Of a stretch of 64,000 nucleotides of DNA, positions 17,831-27,888 are shown piece by piece. Location of the stretch: contig CBDFGK010000003.1 of NCBI GenBank assembly GCA_965247075.1, forward strand, positions 682,001 to 746,000, written 5' to 3'. The translations under genes and the position numbers were made by a program. How positions within the stretch are numbered: position 1 is the stretch's first letter; every line of letters starts with the position of its first letter. The notes below the pieces were generated by a model. That model was not told the DNA's origin. It searched no databases and saw only the letters and a list, made by a program, of their open reading frames with translations. The DNA comes from CBDFGK01 sp965247075. GTDB lineage: Bacteria; Pseudomonadota; Gammaproteobacteria; Pseudomonadales; Halieaceae.

Positions 17831-19312
17831 GTGAACATCCTGATGGCCTGGTCTATGCTCGCTCTGGTACTGGTGACAGGGTGGGTTCCACATGCCCGAT
17901 CTGAAGCGCGCGATACTGGGAGTGATATGACCGAATACAGCCTTATCGAACTGCACAAGCGCCTGGCCAGTGGAGAACTGACCAGCGAATCCCTGGTGCA
18001 GCAATACCTGGCGGCGATCGAATTGCAGCAGCAATATAATGCGTTTATCACCGTCGATGCCGAGTCCGCCCTGGCCCTCGCCAGGCAACGGGACAAACAG
18101 CGCGCCGCCGGCGAGCCGGTAGGCCGGCTGCACGGCATACCGTTCGCAATCAAGGACAACATCCATGTGGCGACCATGCCCAATACCGCCGGCACCCGGG
18201 CTTTGCAGAACTTTGTTCCAGAGCGGGATGCAACCGTAGTGGCAAGGCTGCGCCGTGCCGGCGCCATTATTATCGGCAAAAACAACCTGCATGAATTGGC
18301 CTATGGCATTACCGGCAACAACTACGCCTACGGGCCGATTCGCAACGCCTACAACCCCGAGTATTTCGCCGGTGGCAGTAGTGGCGGTACCGCCGTCGCC
18401 GTCGCCCTGAACCTGGTGGCGGCGGGCCTGGGAACTGACACCGGCGGCTCCGTGCGTATTCCGCCGGCACTGAATGGCGTGGTGGGCTTTCGCCCCAGTT
18501 CGGGGCGTTATCCCGCCGATGGGCTGGTCTCCATTTCGACTACCCGGGATACTGTGGGGCCGATTACCAAAACCGTGGCAGATGCTGCTCTGGTGGATGC
18601 GGTACTGTCGGATACCTCCCCGCAACTCAACGCTGCCGCCCTTGACGGTCTTCGCCTGGGGGTTCCCAGGGCCTATTTCTATGCCAATCTGGATGCGGAT
18701 GTGGCCAGCGTTATGTCCGCAGTACTTGAAAAATTGGCTGCCGCAGGTGTCATCCTGGTGGCGGAAGACATCGAAAATTTGGCCGACCTGAACGAATTGG
18801 TGAGTTTCCCCGTGGTGTTGTACGAAACAGCACGCACCTTGCCGCAATATCTCGCTGATAATGTGCCGTCCATCAGTACCGCGCAATTGCTGGAGAGCAT
18901 CGCCAGCCCCGATGTCAAGGCCGTGGTGGGCGACGCCCTGGGCGGCGCCATCCCTGACGATGTCTACCAACAGGCGCTACAGGTGCATAGGCCCGCCTTG
19001 CAGGACGCCTACCGACAGTACTTTGCGCTGCACCGGGTCGATGCGGTGATCTTTCCCACCACGGCGCTGCCGGCACGACCGATTGCCAACAGCCTGGAAA
19101 CGATAGACTGGAACGGTGAGCAGCAGCCCACATTTCCCAGCTATATTCGCAATACCGACCCGGCCAGCAATGCAGGGATACCCGGTTTGACGGTACCGGC
19201 CGGACTGTCGAGCCAGGGGCTTCCCATCGGGCTCGAAATTGACGGACCCCAGGGCAGTGATCGCCGGGTTCTGTCCATAGGTTTGGCGCTGGAAACGCTG
19301 TTGCAACAATAG
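17831..19312 (+). CDS. Amidase-signature family hydrolase, probably exported
   Basis: A 493-residue member of the amidase signature family, which hydrolyses amide bonds with a Ser-cisSer-Lys triad. K108 lies in PFAIKDN, the cis-serine S183 in AGGSSGG, and the nucleophile S207 in GTDTGGSVRIP. I start at GTG 17831 after GGGGGGAA, because the first ~25 residues then form a plausible signal peptide (LMAWSMLALVLVTGWVPHARS). Earlier starts fall inside the terminator. Substrate unknown; with a receptor upstream and penicillin acylase downstream, scavenging of amides is a reasonable inference. Confidence 0.85.
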   Translation: MNILMAWSMLALVLVTGWVPHARSEARDTGSDMTEYSLIELHKRLASGELTSESLVQQYLAAIELQQQYNAFITVDAESALALARQRDKQRAAGEPVGRLHGIPFAIKDNIHVATMPNTAGTRALQNFVPERDATVVARLRRAGAIIIGKNNLHELAYGITGNNYAYGPIRNAYNPEYFAGGSSGGTAVAVALNLVAAGLGTDTGGSVRIPPALNGVVGFRPSSGRYPADGLVSISTTRDTVGPITKTVADAALVDAVLSDTSPQLNAAALDGLRLGVPRAYFYANLDADVASVMSAVLEKLAAAGVILVAEDIENLADLNELVSFPVVLYETARTLPQYLADNVPSISTAQLLESIASPDVKAVVGDALGGAIPDDVYQQALQVHRPALQDAYRQYFALHRVDAVIFPTTALPARPIANSLETIDWNGEQQPTFPSYIRNTDPASNAGIPGLTVPAGLSSQGLPIGLEIDGPQGSDRRVLSIGLALETLLQQ

Positions 19313-19354
19313 CGGCCGGCTCTCTGACAACAACACCTGACGAGGCGCCAATAT

Positions 19355-19672
19355 ATGAAGAGTGACCAGGCAGGAGATATTTCATCTTCTGAGGATTTTC
19401 AATTACTCAGCCGCCGGCGCAATCGCAGTCGTTGGCTGCTGGCGCTTTTCGTCCTGTTCCTGCACGCATTTTTTGTGGGAGGTATAGCCTTCTACAATGA
19501 GTGGTTTGGCCAAATGAGCACGGTGGGCGGTAGCATTCCGCTGGGAATAGTGTTCACCGTGATTGTCATAGTATTGATGGTGCTCAGTGAAGCCGTGTAT
19601 ATCTGGTTGGGGCACAGGCAATTCGATCCCCTGCAATCGCGCATCACCGCCGGGATCGACGGCAATGAATAG
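19355..19672 (+). CDS. DUF485 small membrane protein, partner of a solute symporter
   Basis: A 105-residue protein with two hydrophobic helices (about 29-50 and 67-90), the second followed by YIWLGHRQFD. It matches DUF485 (YjcH-like), which is almost always cotranscribed with an ActP-type cation/acetate symporter, as it is here. Its last eight bases overlap the symporter start at 19665. The exact role of DUF485 in transport is not established. Confidence 0.85.
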   Translation: MKSDQAGDISSSEDFQLLSRRRNRSRWLLALFVLFLHAFFVGGIAFYNEWFGQMSTVGGSIPLGIVFTVIVIVLMVLSEAVYIWLGHRQFDPLQSRITAGIDGNE

Positions 19673-21320
19673 CGCCAACATGCGCAACTCAATCCTGGCC
19701 CTGCTGTTGTTCCATGCACCTGCAGTAAGTCTGGCCGACTCGGGCGCGGAACTGGCGCAACGGCCGATAAACCTGCCCGCTATCAGCATCTTTGTTCTGT
19801 TCGTCATCATTACCCTGGCGATCAGCTACTGGGCGTCACGCCATACCAAATCCAGCAGTGAATTTTATACGGCGGGGGGTAACATTACCGGCTTGCAAAA
19901 TGGCACTGCCATCGCCGGGGATTTTATGTCGGCAGCGTCATTTTTGGGCATCTCCGGACTGATTTACAGCGCCGGCTTTGATGGCTTGATTCTGGCTATT
20001 GGCGCGCTGTCGGGTTGGCCGCTTATGTTGTTCCTGCTGTCAGAGCGGGTGCGCAACCTGGGCAAGTATACCTACACGGATGTGGTTTCCTGTCGGCTGC
20101 AGAAAAAGCCAATTCGCTTGATCGCCACCCTGGGAACGGTGTCTGTCATCATCTTCTACCTGATCGCCCAGATGGTTGGCGCGGGCAAGTTGATCGAGCT
20201 GTTGTTCGGCCTGCCCTACGAAATAGCAGTGGCACTGGTGGGTGTACTGGTGGTGATTTACGTCATTGCCGGTGGCATGTTGGCGACCACCTGGGTACAG
20301 ATTGTCAAGGCCACGCTGCTGTTGTTTGGCGTCACAATAATGGCCATATTGATACTGCTTAGCCTGCGGTTTGATTTCAACGCCCTGTTTTCGAGAGCCG
20401 CCTCGGTGCACGTTCTGGGCACAAAAATTTTGCAACCGGGAAGTTTGTTCGGTGACCCCATACAGGCGATAACCATAGGTGTTTCCATGATGTTTGGCGT
20501 GCTGGGTTTGCCCCATGTGCTGATGCGTCTGTTCACCGTGGCCGACATGCAAACAGCAAAAAAATCTGTCTTTATCGCCTCGGGGTTTATGGCTTACTTC
20601 TACCTGTTGACCATTCTCATTGGTTTTGCCTCGATTGTCTTTGTCTCTACCAACGATGCGTATTTCTTTGATGGAAAACTAAATGGCGGCAGCAATATGG
20701 CCGCCGTACACCTGGCGCATGCGCTCGGTGGCAATCTGTTGATGGGCTTTATGTCTGCGGTCGCCTTCGCCACCATTTTGGCGGTAGTGGCGGGTTTGAC
20801 GGTGGCGGGCTCGGCTGCGGTAGCCCACGATCTATATGCGCAATGGATCTGCCAGGGAAAACCGGATCTCAGGAAGGAGTTGCAACTGTCGCGAGTAACG
20901 GCCCTGTTGCTGTGTGTGCTCGGGGTGGGTCTGGGCGTACTGTTCCAGGATCAGAATGTCGCCTTCATCGCGGTCATGCCGATGGTAATTTCCGCCAGCG
21001 TAAACTTTCCCATTTTGATATTGGCCATGTACTGGCGCCGTTTCTCCACGCGCGCCGCTGTGGCGGGTGGACTGGTGGGATTTGTGAGTTCCATAGGACT
21101 GATTATCGCCGGCCCCAAGGTGTGGGTAAGCATTATTGGCGCCGAAGCACCGCTGTTCCCCTACGACTACCCGGCGCTGTTTACCATGACGGCGGCGCTG
21201 TTCACCATGTGGATAGTGTCTGTTACTGACCAGAGTAGTCAGGCGCTACAGGACAGGGAATTGTTTGATCGGCAATTGGTGGTGGCGGAGTTGGGCGAGG
21301 GGCCCTGGAGTCGGACGTAA
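19665..21320 (+). CDS. actP: Sodium:solute symporter, ActP (cation acetate) type
   Basis: A 551-residue inner-membrane carrier of the solute:sodium symporter family with about 13 helices. The family core segments are visible: SEFYTAGGNITGLQNGTAIAG in the first helices, YTDVVSCRL, and the repeated GFMSAVAFATILAVVAGLT. DUF485 upstream and the motif set are those of ActP, which takes up acetate and related short acids. I start at ATG 19665, overlapping DUF485; the internal ATG at 19680 is an alternative. The presence of an N-terminal hydrophobic segment is normal for the family. Confidence 0.85.
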   Translation: MNSANMRNSILALLLFHAPAVSLADSGAELAQRPINLPAISIFVLFVIITLAISYWASRHTKSSSEFYTAGGNITGLQNGTAIAGDFMSAASFLGISGLIYSAGFDGLILAIGALSGWPLMLFLLSERVRNLGKYTYTDVVSCRLQKKPIRLIATLGTVSVIIFYLIAQMVGAGKLIELLFGLPYEIAVALVGVLVVIYVIAGGMLATTWVQIVKATLLLFGVTIMAILILLSLRFDFNALFSRAASVHVLGTKILQPGSLFGDPIQAITIGVSMMFGVLGLPHVLMRLFTVADMQTAKKSVFIASGFMAYFYLLTILIGFASIVFVSTNDAYFFDGKLNGGSNMAAVHLAHALGGNLLMGFMSAVAFATILAVVAGLTVAGSAAVAHDLYAQWICQGKPDLRKELQLSRVTALLLCVLGVGLGVLFQDQNVAFIAVMPMVISASVNFPILILAMYWRRFSTRAAVAGGLVGFVSSIGLIIAGPKVWVSIIGAEAPLFPYDYPALFTMTAALFTMWIVSVTDQSSQALQDRELFDRQLVVAELGEGPWSRT

Positions 21321-21364
21321 AAGTAGAGCGAAAACCAAGCGACCAACAGAGGCGGGTTACATCG

Positions 21365-23845
21365 ATGAGAAAATCCTGGATTTTTGCGACTCTCATGTTG
21401 CTACTGGGTTCCTGTAGTGAACCTGGGCAAGTGACCGTGTACCGCGACCAGTACGGCACTCCCCATGTGGTTGCAGACAGCAACCGCGGCGTTTACTTTG
21501 GTTTTGGTTACGCGGTGGCCAGTGATCGCCTGTTCCAGATGGAGATGCTCAAGCGCACCGCCGAGGGTCGCGTGGCCGCCGTGCTGGGTGCCGATTACCT
21601 GGTCCTGGATACCCAACTGCGCACAGCCTATGACCACCGCAGTATTGGGCGGCAGTTGCAGCACATACCGGCTTTCCAGAGAGAGGTCTTGCAGGCCTAC
21701 GCCGACGGATTCAATCGTCGCATCGAAGAGGTTTTGGCTGACCGCAGCAAGCTGCTGCCGGCTGAATTCAGTGATTACAATTTTGAACCTGAGCCCTGGA
21801 GCGCCTATGACGTAGCGATGATTTTTGTGGGTTCCATCGCCCACCGCTATTCGGATTTCAATTCCGAGCGTGACAACCTGCACTTCCTGCAGCAACTGGA
21901 ACAACGCCACGGCAAGGACAAAGCCTGGCGCATATTCAGCGCCGGCAAGTGGTTACTGGACAGCGACTCTCCCACCACCGTGCCCAGGGCTGCACCGGCA
22001 CCGGACATTGCCACAAATTTGCGCCCCGCCTATCTTGATGAACTGCCCCAAACCGGTACCGGCCGGCGCGTTGCGCTGGCAACCGATGGCCGTTTTCTGG
22101 GCCTCACCGACACACCGGCGCTGGCATTGCAACAGCGCCGGCAATTGGCTGCGTGGGGGTTCAGCAGCAGCCCGGAATTCACCGGCGCCAGTAATTTCTG
22201 GGCCGCCAGGCAGCTGTCAGATGCGCAGGCTGCATTGGTCAACGGCCCCCAGTTCGGTTTTGGCGTGCCCTCCTACGTCTACGGAATCGGCTTGCACGGC
22301 GGTGATTTTAACGCCGTGGGCAATACCCTGTTGGGGTTACCCTCGCTACTATTTGCCCACAATAATCATATCGCCTGGGGCAGCACCGCGGGCATCAGTG
22401 ACCAGTCGGATGAATTTGCGCTGGTCTTGCACCCTGAGAATCAGGAGCAATACCGCCACGGTGACCGCTGGCGCACATTTGCATCCTGGCCTGAAACCAT
22501 ACAGGTGGCGGGCGCGGCACCTGTCACCGTCACTGCGCGCCGTTCCGTGCACGGCATGGTGCTGGACTATCAGCCTGGGGCACATCGCGCCTGGGTTCGA
22601 TCCCGTGCCTGGGAAGGGCAAGAACTGACATCCTTGATGGCGTGGATTTTCCTGGCCACCGACACATCCCTGGACGGCGCGCAGCAGCGCATCGGCGCCA
22701 TGGCCACCAATATCAATATGTACACCATGGATAAGTTCGGCAACCTGGCGTATACCCATTCCGGCCGCTATCCGCTGCGGGCCAGCGGGCACGATCCGCG
22801 ACTACCGGCGCCGGGCCATGGGGCCTGGGACTGGCAAGCACTGCGGCCCTCCAGCGACAATCCCACGGTTCGTAATCCTGCCCAAAATTATATTGCCAAC
22901 TGGAACAACCGTCCCAGTGCCGAGTGGGTCAGCTCTGACCTGTGGACCTATACCTGGAGCCGCGCCGATCGCGCCCGCCTGCTGTTCGATGAACTGGAGG
23001 CTAACGCCGGTGCATCGGTCCAGGATATCAGTGCTATCAATCGACGCATTGCCTACGCCGATGTAAACGCGCCATTCGTGCTGCCATACTTGCAGGCGGC
23101 CTGGCAGGGACGCCGGCAACCAGCCAGGGTCAGCGCGGCGCTGGCAGCGCTGGTTGTCTGGGACCAGCAATGGCAAGCCGGCAGTGACGGTCGCTATGGC
23201 CCGCAAGCGGCGCTTATGGAAGCCTGGCTGAGGCTGCTACTGGAGATGACAATCCGCGACGATGTGGGCACCGGGCTTTTCTACCTGTTCGCCGCCACCA
23301 ATTATCCCCACGGTCCGCTGGGTGCGTCCCTGGGCACACCGCCCGGCGTCAAGGCACTGGTGCGCAACCTGGATCGCCTCAACACCGACCGCTGGACCGC
23401 GGCAGATTATGATTTTTTTAATGGCGTCGATCCAGCGCAGGTACTGCGCGACAGTTTCATCATCGCGCTCGACACCCTGTCAAAAGAGCAGGGCGCGGAA
23501 CTGGCACAGTGGCGCCTGCCGGCTCACCCCATGACCTGGCAGCCGTATAATTTTCGCGGCGTCCCCCAGTCTCGGCCTGAAGCGGCCGTGGAGCTGCCGG
23601 TGTACATGAACCGCGGCAGCGAGAACAACCTGTTCATTGCCCGCGGGGATACGATCGAGGCCTGGGACGTTATTCCGCCGGGACAGTCAGGCTTTATCAA
23701 ACCCGACGGACGCGCTGCGCAACATAACAGCGATCAAATGGAGCTGTTTGCCCGCTTCGAGTACAAGTCGGTGCCGTTTACCGTGCAGGATGTGAAAGCA
23801 CTGGCGGTGAGCAGCCAAAGCTTGCTGATGGAAGAGCCTGAGTAA
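21365..23845 (+). CDS. Penicillin acylase-family lipoprotein (Ntn hydrolase)
   Basis: An 826-residue precursor. Residues 10-17 (LMLLLGSC) form a lipobox, so the protein is probably anchored via Cys17. The enzyme should self-cleave before S276 in GA-SNFW, giving an N-terminal nucleophile. The stretch after it (ALVNGPQFGF, YGIGLHGGDF, WGSTAGISD) closely tracks the beta chain of penicillin G acylase, and the oxyanion Asn lies in NWNNRPS. Family members hydrolyse amides such as acyl-homoserine lactones, penicillins and cyclic lipopeptides. Neighbouring amidase and ActP genes on the same strand suggest amide scavenging; quorum-signal degradation is the main alternative. Confidence 0.88.
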   Translation: MRKSWIFATLMLLLGSCSEPGQVTVYRDQYGTPHVVADSNRGVYFGFGYAVASDRLFQMEMLKRTAEGRVAAVLGADYLVLDTQLRTAYDHRSIGRQLQHIPAFQREVLQAYADGFNRRIEEVLADRSKLLPAEFSDYNFEPEPWSAYDVAMIFVGSIAHRYSDFNSERDNLHFLQQLEQRHGKDKAWRIFSAGKWLLDSDSPTTVPRAAPAPDIATNLRPAYLDELPQTGTGRRVALATDGRFLGLTDTPALALQQRRQLAAWGFSSSPEFTGASNFWAARQLSDAQAALVNGPQFGFGVPSYVYGIGLHGGDFNAVGNTLLGLPSLLFAHNNHIAWGSTAGISDQSDEFALVLHPENQEQYRHGDRWRTFASWPETIQVAGAAPVTVTARRSVHGMVLDYQPGAHRAWVRSRAWEGQELTSLMAWIFLATDTSLDGAQQRIGAMATNINMYTMDKFGNLAYTHSGRYPLRASGHDPRLPAPGHGAWDWQALRPSSDNPTVRNPAQNYIANWNNRPSAEWVSSDLWTYTWSRADRARLLFDELEANAGASVQDISAINRRIAYADVNAPFVLPYLQAAWQGRRQPARVSAALAALVVWDQQWQAGSDGRYGPQAALMEAWLRLLLEMTIRDDVGTGLFYLFAATNYPHGPLGASLGTPPGVKALVRNLDRLNTDRWTAADYDFFNGVDPAQVLRDSFIIALDTLSKEQGAELAQWRLPAHPMTWQPYNFRGVPQSRPEAAVELPVYMNRGSENNLFIARGDTIEAWDVIPPGQSGFIKPDGRAAQHNSDQMELFARFEYKSVPFTVQDVKALAVSSQSLLMEEPE

Positions 23846-24042
23846 CCGCGCTTAACAGGGTACCTAAATTGCTACCGTCATCGTCAATCGAACTTGACGG
23901 TGAGTCGGTACCAGGCGAGCTGACTGGATTCGGGATAGCCGCCTGTCGGCCAGTGCGCGCCCATGGCAACCCGGTCATAGCGACCTTTTCGAGTATTGTT
24001 ATTGATTATTGGTCTGGCGTTGTAAGCGGTTCCCGGATTTCC

Positions 24043-25398
24043 TCAAGCGGTCCAGGGCTCACGCATGGTGACGAACTCTTCGGCCGCAGTGGGGTGAATG
24101 CCGATAGTGGCATCGAAGGTCGCCTTGGTGGCGCCGGCTTTGAGGGCGATGGCGATTCCCTGGATGATCTCACCGGCATCCCGGCCCATCATATGCACGC
24201 CCACCACCCGGTCACTGGCGGTGTCGACAATCAGTTTCATAAAGGTCTTCTCATCGCGGCCGCTGATAGTGTGCTTCATGGGTCTGAAGCTGGACTTGTA
24301 CAGGGTGATGTCGCCGAATTCTCCCCGCGCCTGTTCCTCGGTAAAACCGACGGTGCCAATATTGGGCTGGCAGAACACCGCTGAGGGGATGAAGTCGTAC
24401 TCGACTTCGGTAAGCTGGGGGCCGTATTGCTTGCGCGCGAAGGACATGCCCTCCGCCAGCGCCACCGGCGTTAACTCTATACCGCCGATAATATCGCCCA
24501 GTGCAAAGACACTGGCTTCACCGCTACAAAAATCATCATCCACCGCGATGCTGCCATTTTTGTTGAGCTGCACGTTTACGTTTTCGAGTCCGAGGCCTTG
24601 CACATGCGCCTCGCGGCCTATGGCGTAGAGCACCTGGTCGGTTGCCAGGCTGCCGCCGTCGGATAAATGGCACAGCAGGCCGTTGCCGGTGCGCTCTATA
24701 GATTTGACAATTACCTCAAAGCGCAGGTCCACCCCGCTCTTTTTGATCTCGCCGGCGGCGTGCTCGCGGATATCCCTGTCGAAGCCGCGCAGGAACAACG
24801 GGCCGCGGTAGAGCTGGGTCACCCGGGAGCCAAGGCCATTAAATATCCCGGCAAACTCGACCGCTATATAGCCGCCGCCCACTACCACAATGCGCTGGGG
24901 GAAGGTGTCCAGGTCGAAGATTTCGTTGGAGGTCACGCCCAGCTCGGCACCGGGAACGCTATCGCGGCGCGGCCAGCCACCGGTGGAGATGAGGATTTTG
25001 TCGGTGGCGTAGTCCTGGCCATTAACCCGGACCGTGTGTGCATCGATGATGGCGGCCCGGCCAATGAAGATTTCGGCATTGACGCCATGCAGCAAATCGT
25101 TGTAAATGGCGTTAAGTCGGCTGATCTCCTGTTTCTTGTTGTCGCGCAGGGTGGCCCAGGCGAACTGGGGTGCTTGATTGTTCCAGCCGAAGCCACGGGA
25201 GTCTTCGAAGGCGTGACTGAACTCCGAGGCGTAGACATAGAGCTTCTTGGGAACACAGCCCACGTTCACACAGGTGCCGCCCATATAGCGGTCCTCGGCT
25301 ATAGCTACCCTGGCGCCGAAACCCGCTGCCATACGGGCCGCTCGCACGCCGCCGGAGCCGGCGCCGATAACAAATAGATCGTAGTCTCTGTTGCTCAC
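24043..25398 (-). CDS. gor: Glutathione-disulfide reductase
   Basis: A 451-residue FAD flavoenzyme reducing glutathione disulfide with NADPH. The FAD site is IGAGSGGVRAARMAA at 11-25, the redox disulfide C43/C48 lies in GGTCVNVGC, the pyridine-nucleotide Rossmann motif is VVGGGYIAVEFAG, and the catalytic H435-E440 dyad lies in GIHPTAAEE. I choose GTG 25398, preceded by AGAAG, because the protein then begins right before the FAD fold as in homologues. An in-frame upstream ATG at 25458 would add 20 residues with no homology. It is divergent from glcD. Confidence 0.92.
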   Translation of the reverse strand: MSNRDYDLFVIGAGSGGVRAARMAAGFGARVAIAEDRYMGGTCVNVGCVPKKLYVYASEFSHAFEDSRGFGWNNQAPQFAWATLRDNKKQEISRLNAIYNDLLHGVNAEIFIGRAAIIDAHTVRVNGQDYATDKILISTGGWPRRDSVPGAELGVTSNEIFDLDTFPQRIVVVGGGYIAVEFAGIFNGLGSRVTQLYRGPLFLRGFDRDIREHAAGEIKKSGVDLRFEVIVKSIERTGNGLLCHLSDGGSLATDQVLYAIGREAHVQGLGLENVNVQLNKNGSIAVDDDFCSGEASVFALGDIIGGIELTPVALAEGMSFARKQYGPQLTEVEYDFIPSAVFCQPNIGTVGFTEEQARGEFGDITLYKSSFRPMKHTISGRDEKTFMKLIVDTASDRVVGVHMMGRDAGEIIQGIAIALKAGATKATFDATIGIHPTAAEEFVTMREPWTA

Positions 25399-25468
25399 GA
25401 ATGCTTCTTCAAAAATAAAACGGCTAAGGACGTAGAGCCCAGCGAGCGAGTATCGCATACTTGCGCGT

Positions 25469-26941
25469 ATGAGCGGCGCCTACAATCCCCAGATCGATGA
25501 TTTACTTCCGCAGGTTGATGCGAAACATCTGCTGGCATCCTTGCGCCTGTTGCTGCCCGCCGCATCCGTACTTACCGGCAGTGAACAGCAACGCCCCTTT
25601 GAATGCGATGGCCTCTCCAGTTACCGGCAACTGCCGTTGGTTACGGTCTTGCCTGACACCGTTGAACAGGTGTGCCAGGTTATGAAGATCTGTCATCAAT
25701 TACAGGTGCCGGTGGTTACCCGTGGTGCCGGTACCGGTTTGTCCGGCGGGGCTATGCCCTGCGCCAGTGGTGTGCTGTTGGTACTCAGTAAAATGAATCA
25801 AATACTGGCAATAGACGCGCAAAACCGCCGTGCCCGGGTGCAGCCCGGCGTGCCTAACCTGGCGATTTCAGAAGCGGCGGCGCCATACGGGCTTTACTAC
25901 GCGCCAGACCCCTCCTCGCAAATCGCCTGCTCTATCGGCGGCAACGTGGCGGAAAATGCCGGTGGCGTGCACTGCCTCAAATACGGCCTGACGGTTCACA
26001 ATATCGAACACCTCACCCTGGTAACCGTGCAGGGTGACCTCTTGCAAGTGGATGGCCACGCCGCGACCCTGGACCTGTTGCCACTGTTGGTGGGATCTGA
26101 AGGCATGTTGGCGGTAGTGGTAGAGGTGGTGGTTGAACTGAAAGTGACGGCGCCGGCGATAGAAATCCTGCTGTGCGCATTTGATTCGGTGCAGGGTGCC
26201 AGTGACGCGGTGGCAGCTATTATTGCCGCGGGCATTATTCCGGCTGGATTAGAGATGATGGACAAGTTGGCGTTGACTGCGGCGGAAGATTTTGTGCAGG
26301 CGGGATATCCCACCGACGCCGAGGCCATATTGTTGTTGGAGCTGGATGGTTGCGCCAGCGAGGTTAGCGCTGACCTGGAAGTGGCAGAACGGTTAATGCA
26401 ACAGAGCGGCGCCGGCAGCGTGCGCCGCGCGGTTGATCAAGCGCAGCGCGAATTATTCTGGAAGGGCCGCAAGAATGCCTTTCCGGCTACCGGTCGGCTG
26501 TTTCCGGATTATTACTGCATGGATGGCACCATCCCCCGCAAGGCGATTGCCGAAGTGCTGGGCTGGATCAACGAAACCTCGCGGCAGCGCAATATGCCGG
26601 TCGCCAATGTGTTTCACGCTGGCGATGGCAACCTGCACCCGCTGATTTTGTTTGATGCCAATGTGCCGGGGCAGATGGAAGCGGCAGAAGAATTTGGTGG
26701 CATGATTCTGGAGAAATGCATTGCCGTGGGTGGCACCATTACCGGCGAGCACGGTGTGGGCCGGGAAAAGATCAACCAGATGGCCAGCCAGTTTAGCGAT
26801 GCCGAGTTGGAGCAGTTGCGCCGGGTCAAAGCCGCTTTTGATGAAGGCGGACTGCTCAACCCTGGCAAGAGTATCCCCACCTTGAAACGCTGCCAGGAAT
26901 ACCGGGCTATTCAGCATGGAAGAAAGAGTGGCAGTCCGTGA
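25469..26941 (+). CDS. glcD: Glycolate oxidase subunit GlcD
   Basis: A 490-residue FAD-linked oxidase of the vanillyl-alcohol oxidase fold, catalytic subunit of glycolate oxidase (glycolate to glyoxylate). The FAD-binding segment is PVVTRGAGTGLSGGAMP near residues 80-96, and the covalent/near-FAD region reads CSIGGNVAENAGGVHCLKYG near 153-172. The conserved C-terminus has ANVFHAGDGNLHP and GEHGVGREK. It is first of glcDEF and overlaps glcE by four bases (GTGA). Glycolate is a major phytoplankton exudate, in keeping with a marine heterotroph. Confidence 0.93.
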   Translation: MSGAYNPQIDDLLPQVDAKHLLASLRLLLPAASVLTGSEQQRPFECDGLSSYRQLPLVTVLPDTVEQVCQVMKICHQLQVPVVTRGAGTGLSGGAMPCASGVLLVLSKMNQILAIDAQNRRARVQPGVPNLAISEAAAPYGLYYAPDPSSQIACSIGGNVAENAGGVHCLKYGLTVHNIEHLTLVTVQGDLLQVDGHAATLDLLPLLVGSEGMLAVVVEVVVELKVTAPAIEILLCAFDSVQGASDAVAAIIAAGIIPAGLEMMDKLALTAAEDFVQAGYPTDAEAILLLELDGCASEVSADLEVAERLMQQSGAGSVRRAVDQAQRELFWKGRKNAFPATGRLFPDYYCMDGTIPRKAIAEVLGWINETSRQRNMPVANVFHAGDGNLHPLILFDANVPGQMEAAEEFGGMILEKCIAVGGTITGEHGVGREKINQMASQFSDAELEQLRRVKAAFDEGGLLNPGKSIPTLKRCQEYRAIQHGRKSGSP

Positions 26942-27888
26942 GTGATTGCGCACTACAGTTGCAGGCCAGCCTGGCAAAGGCCAGGGAGGAAGGCACAGGT
27001 ATCCGCGTGCAGGGTAGCGGCAGTTATGCCGGATACCTTTCCCAGCCCGATGGGCAGCAACTTAGCACCCGCGAGCATACCGGCATTGTCAGTTTTGAGC
27101 CGACCGAAATGGTGGTGACGGTACGTGCCGGCACCCCCATCAGGGAGCTGGAAAAACTGCTGGCTACCGAGCATCAGCAGTTGGGTGTCGAATGCCCCCT
27201 GCTGTCAAAGGACGCAACCATTGGTGGCGCCGTCGCTATGGGCATGTCCGGTTCATCTCGACCTTTCAGTGGGGCCATGCGCGATTTCGTGTTGGGTATA
27301 CGTATGCTCAATGGCTTGGCTGAGGATCTCAGTTTTGGCGGACAGGTCATGAAAAACGTGGCGGGCTATGACCTGTCGCGGTTGATGGTCGGTTCGCAGG
27401 GACGGCTGGGAGTGCTGCTGGAGATATCCCTGCGGGTATTGCCATGTCCTGAGCAGCATTTGCACCTGGTGTTACAGCAACCGGTATTGGCCGACGCCGT
27501 CGCGGTCACCAATCAATTGCTGGCAGCGGCGGAACCGGTAACCGGAGCGTCCTGGTATGACGGGCAGTTGCATCTGCGCTGCGCCGGTCGCGGCGCCACC
27601 ATGGACCGACTGCGCCGGGAGGTGGGTGGCGAAACCGACCGACCAGTCTGGTGGCAGGCACTGCAACGCTGGCAGATGCCCTGGGGCGGGGCGCGCCACC
27701 GTCAGTATTGCCGGCACGCGGGCAGTGAGCCTGCGTGTACCCAGCCCTGGTTGGCGGACTGGAATGGAGGATTGATCTGGAGTGCCGAACCCGCTACCGG
27801 CGCAACCGGCGGCTTGCGTGAACACATAGAGCAGCGCCTGTGCCGTGCGTTTGATCCCGACAGTATGTTCAGTGGGGACGCCGCCTGA
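26938..27888 (+). CDS. glcE: Glycolate oxidase subunit GlcE
   Basis: A 316-residue second FAD-binding subunit of glycolate oxidase. It shares the N-terminal FAD fold with GlcD but is shorter: VQGSGSYAG, then TVRAGTPIRELEKLLA, the segment DATIGGAVAMGMSGSSRP, and VMKNVAGYDLSRLMVGSQG. It starts at GTG 26938 inside the glcD stop, and its TGA shares a base with the glcF ATG. GlcD, E and F are all required for activity in E. coli. Confidence 0.92.
   Translation: MSDCALQLQASLAKAREEGTGIRVQGSGSYAGYLSQPDGQQLSTREHTGIVSFEPTEMVVTVRAGTPIRELEKLLATEHQQLGVECPLLSKDATIGGAVAMGMSGSSRPFSGAMRDFVLGIRMLNGLAEDLSFGGQVMKNVAGYDLSRLMVGSQGRLGVLLEISLRVLPCPEQHLHLVLQQPVLADAVAVTNQLLAAAEPVTGASWYDGQLHLRCAGRGATMDRLRREVGGETDRPVWWQALQRWQMPWGGARHRQYCRHAGSEPACTQPWLADWNGGLIWSAEPATGATGGLREHIEQRLCRAFDPDSMFSGDAA

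Noticed and set aside
23884..23985. Minus-strand tail RYDRVAMGAHWP...WYRLTVKFD resembling the end of an outer-membrane barrel protein
   Set aside because: Only about 30 residues with no upstream homologous frame and no family I can name; could be chance, so no feature was called.
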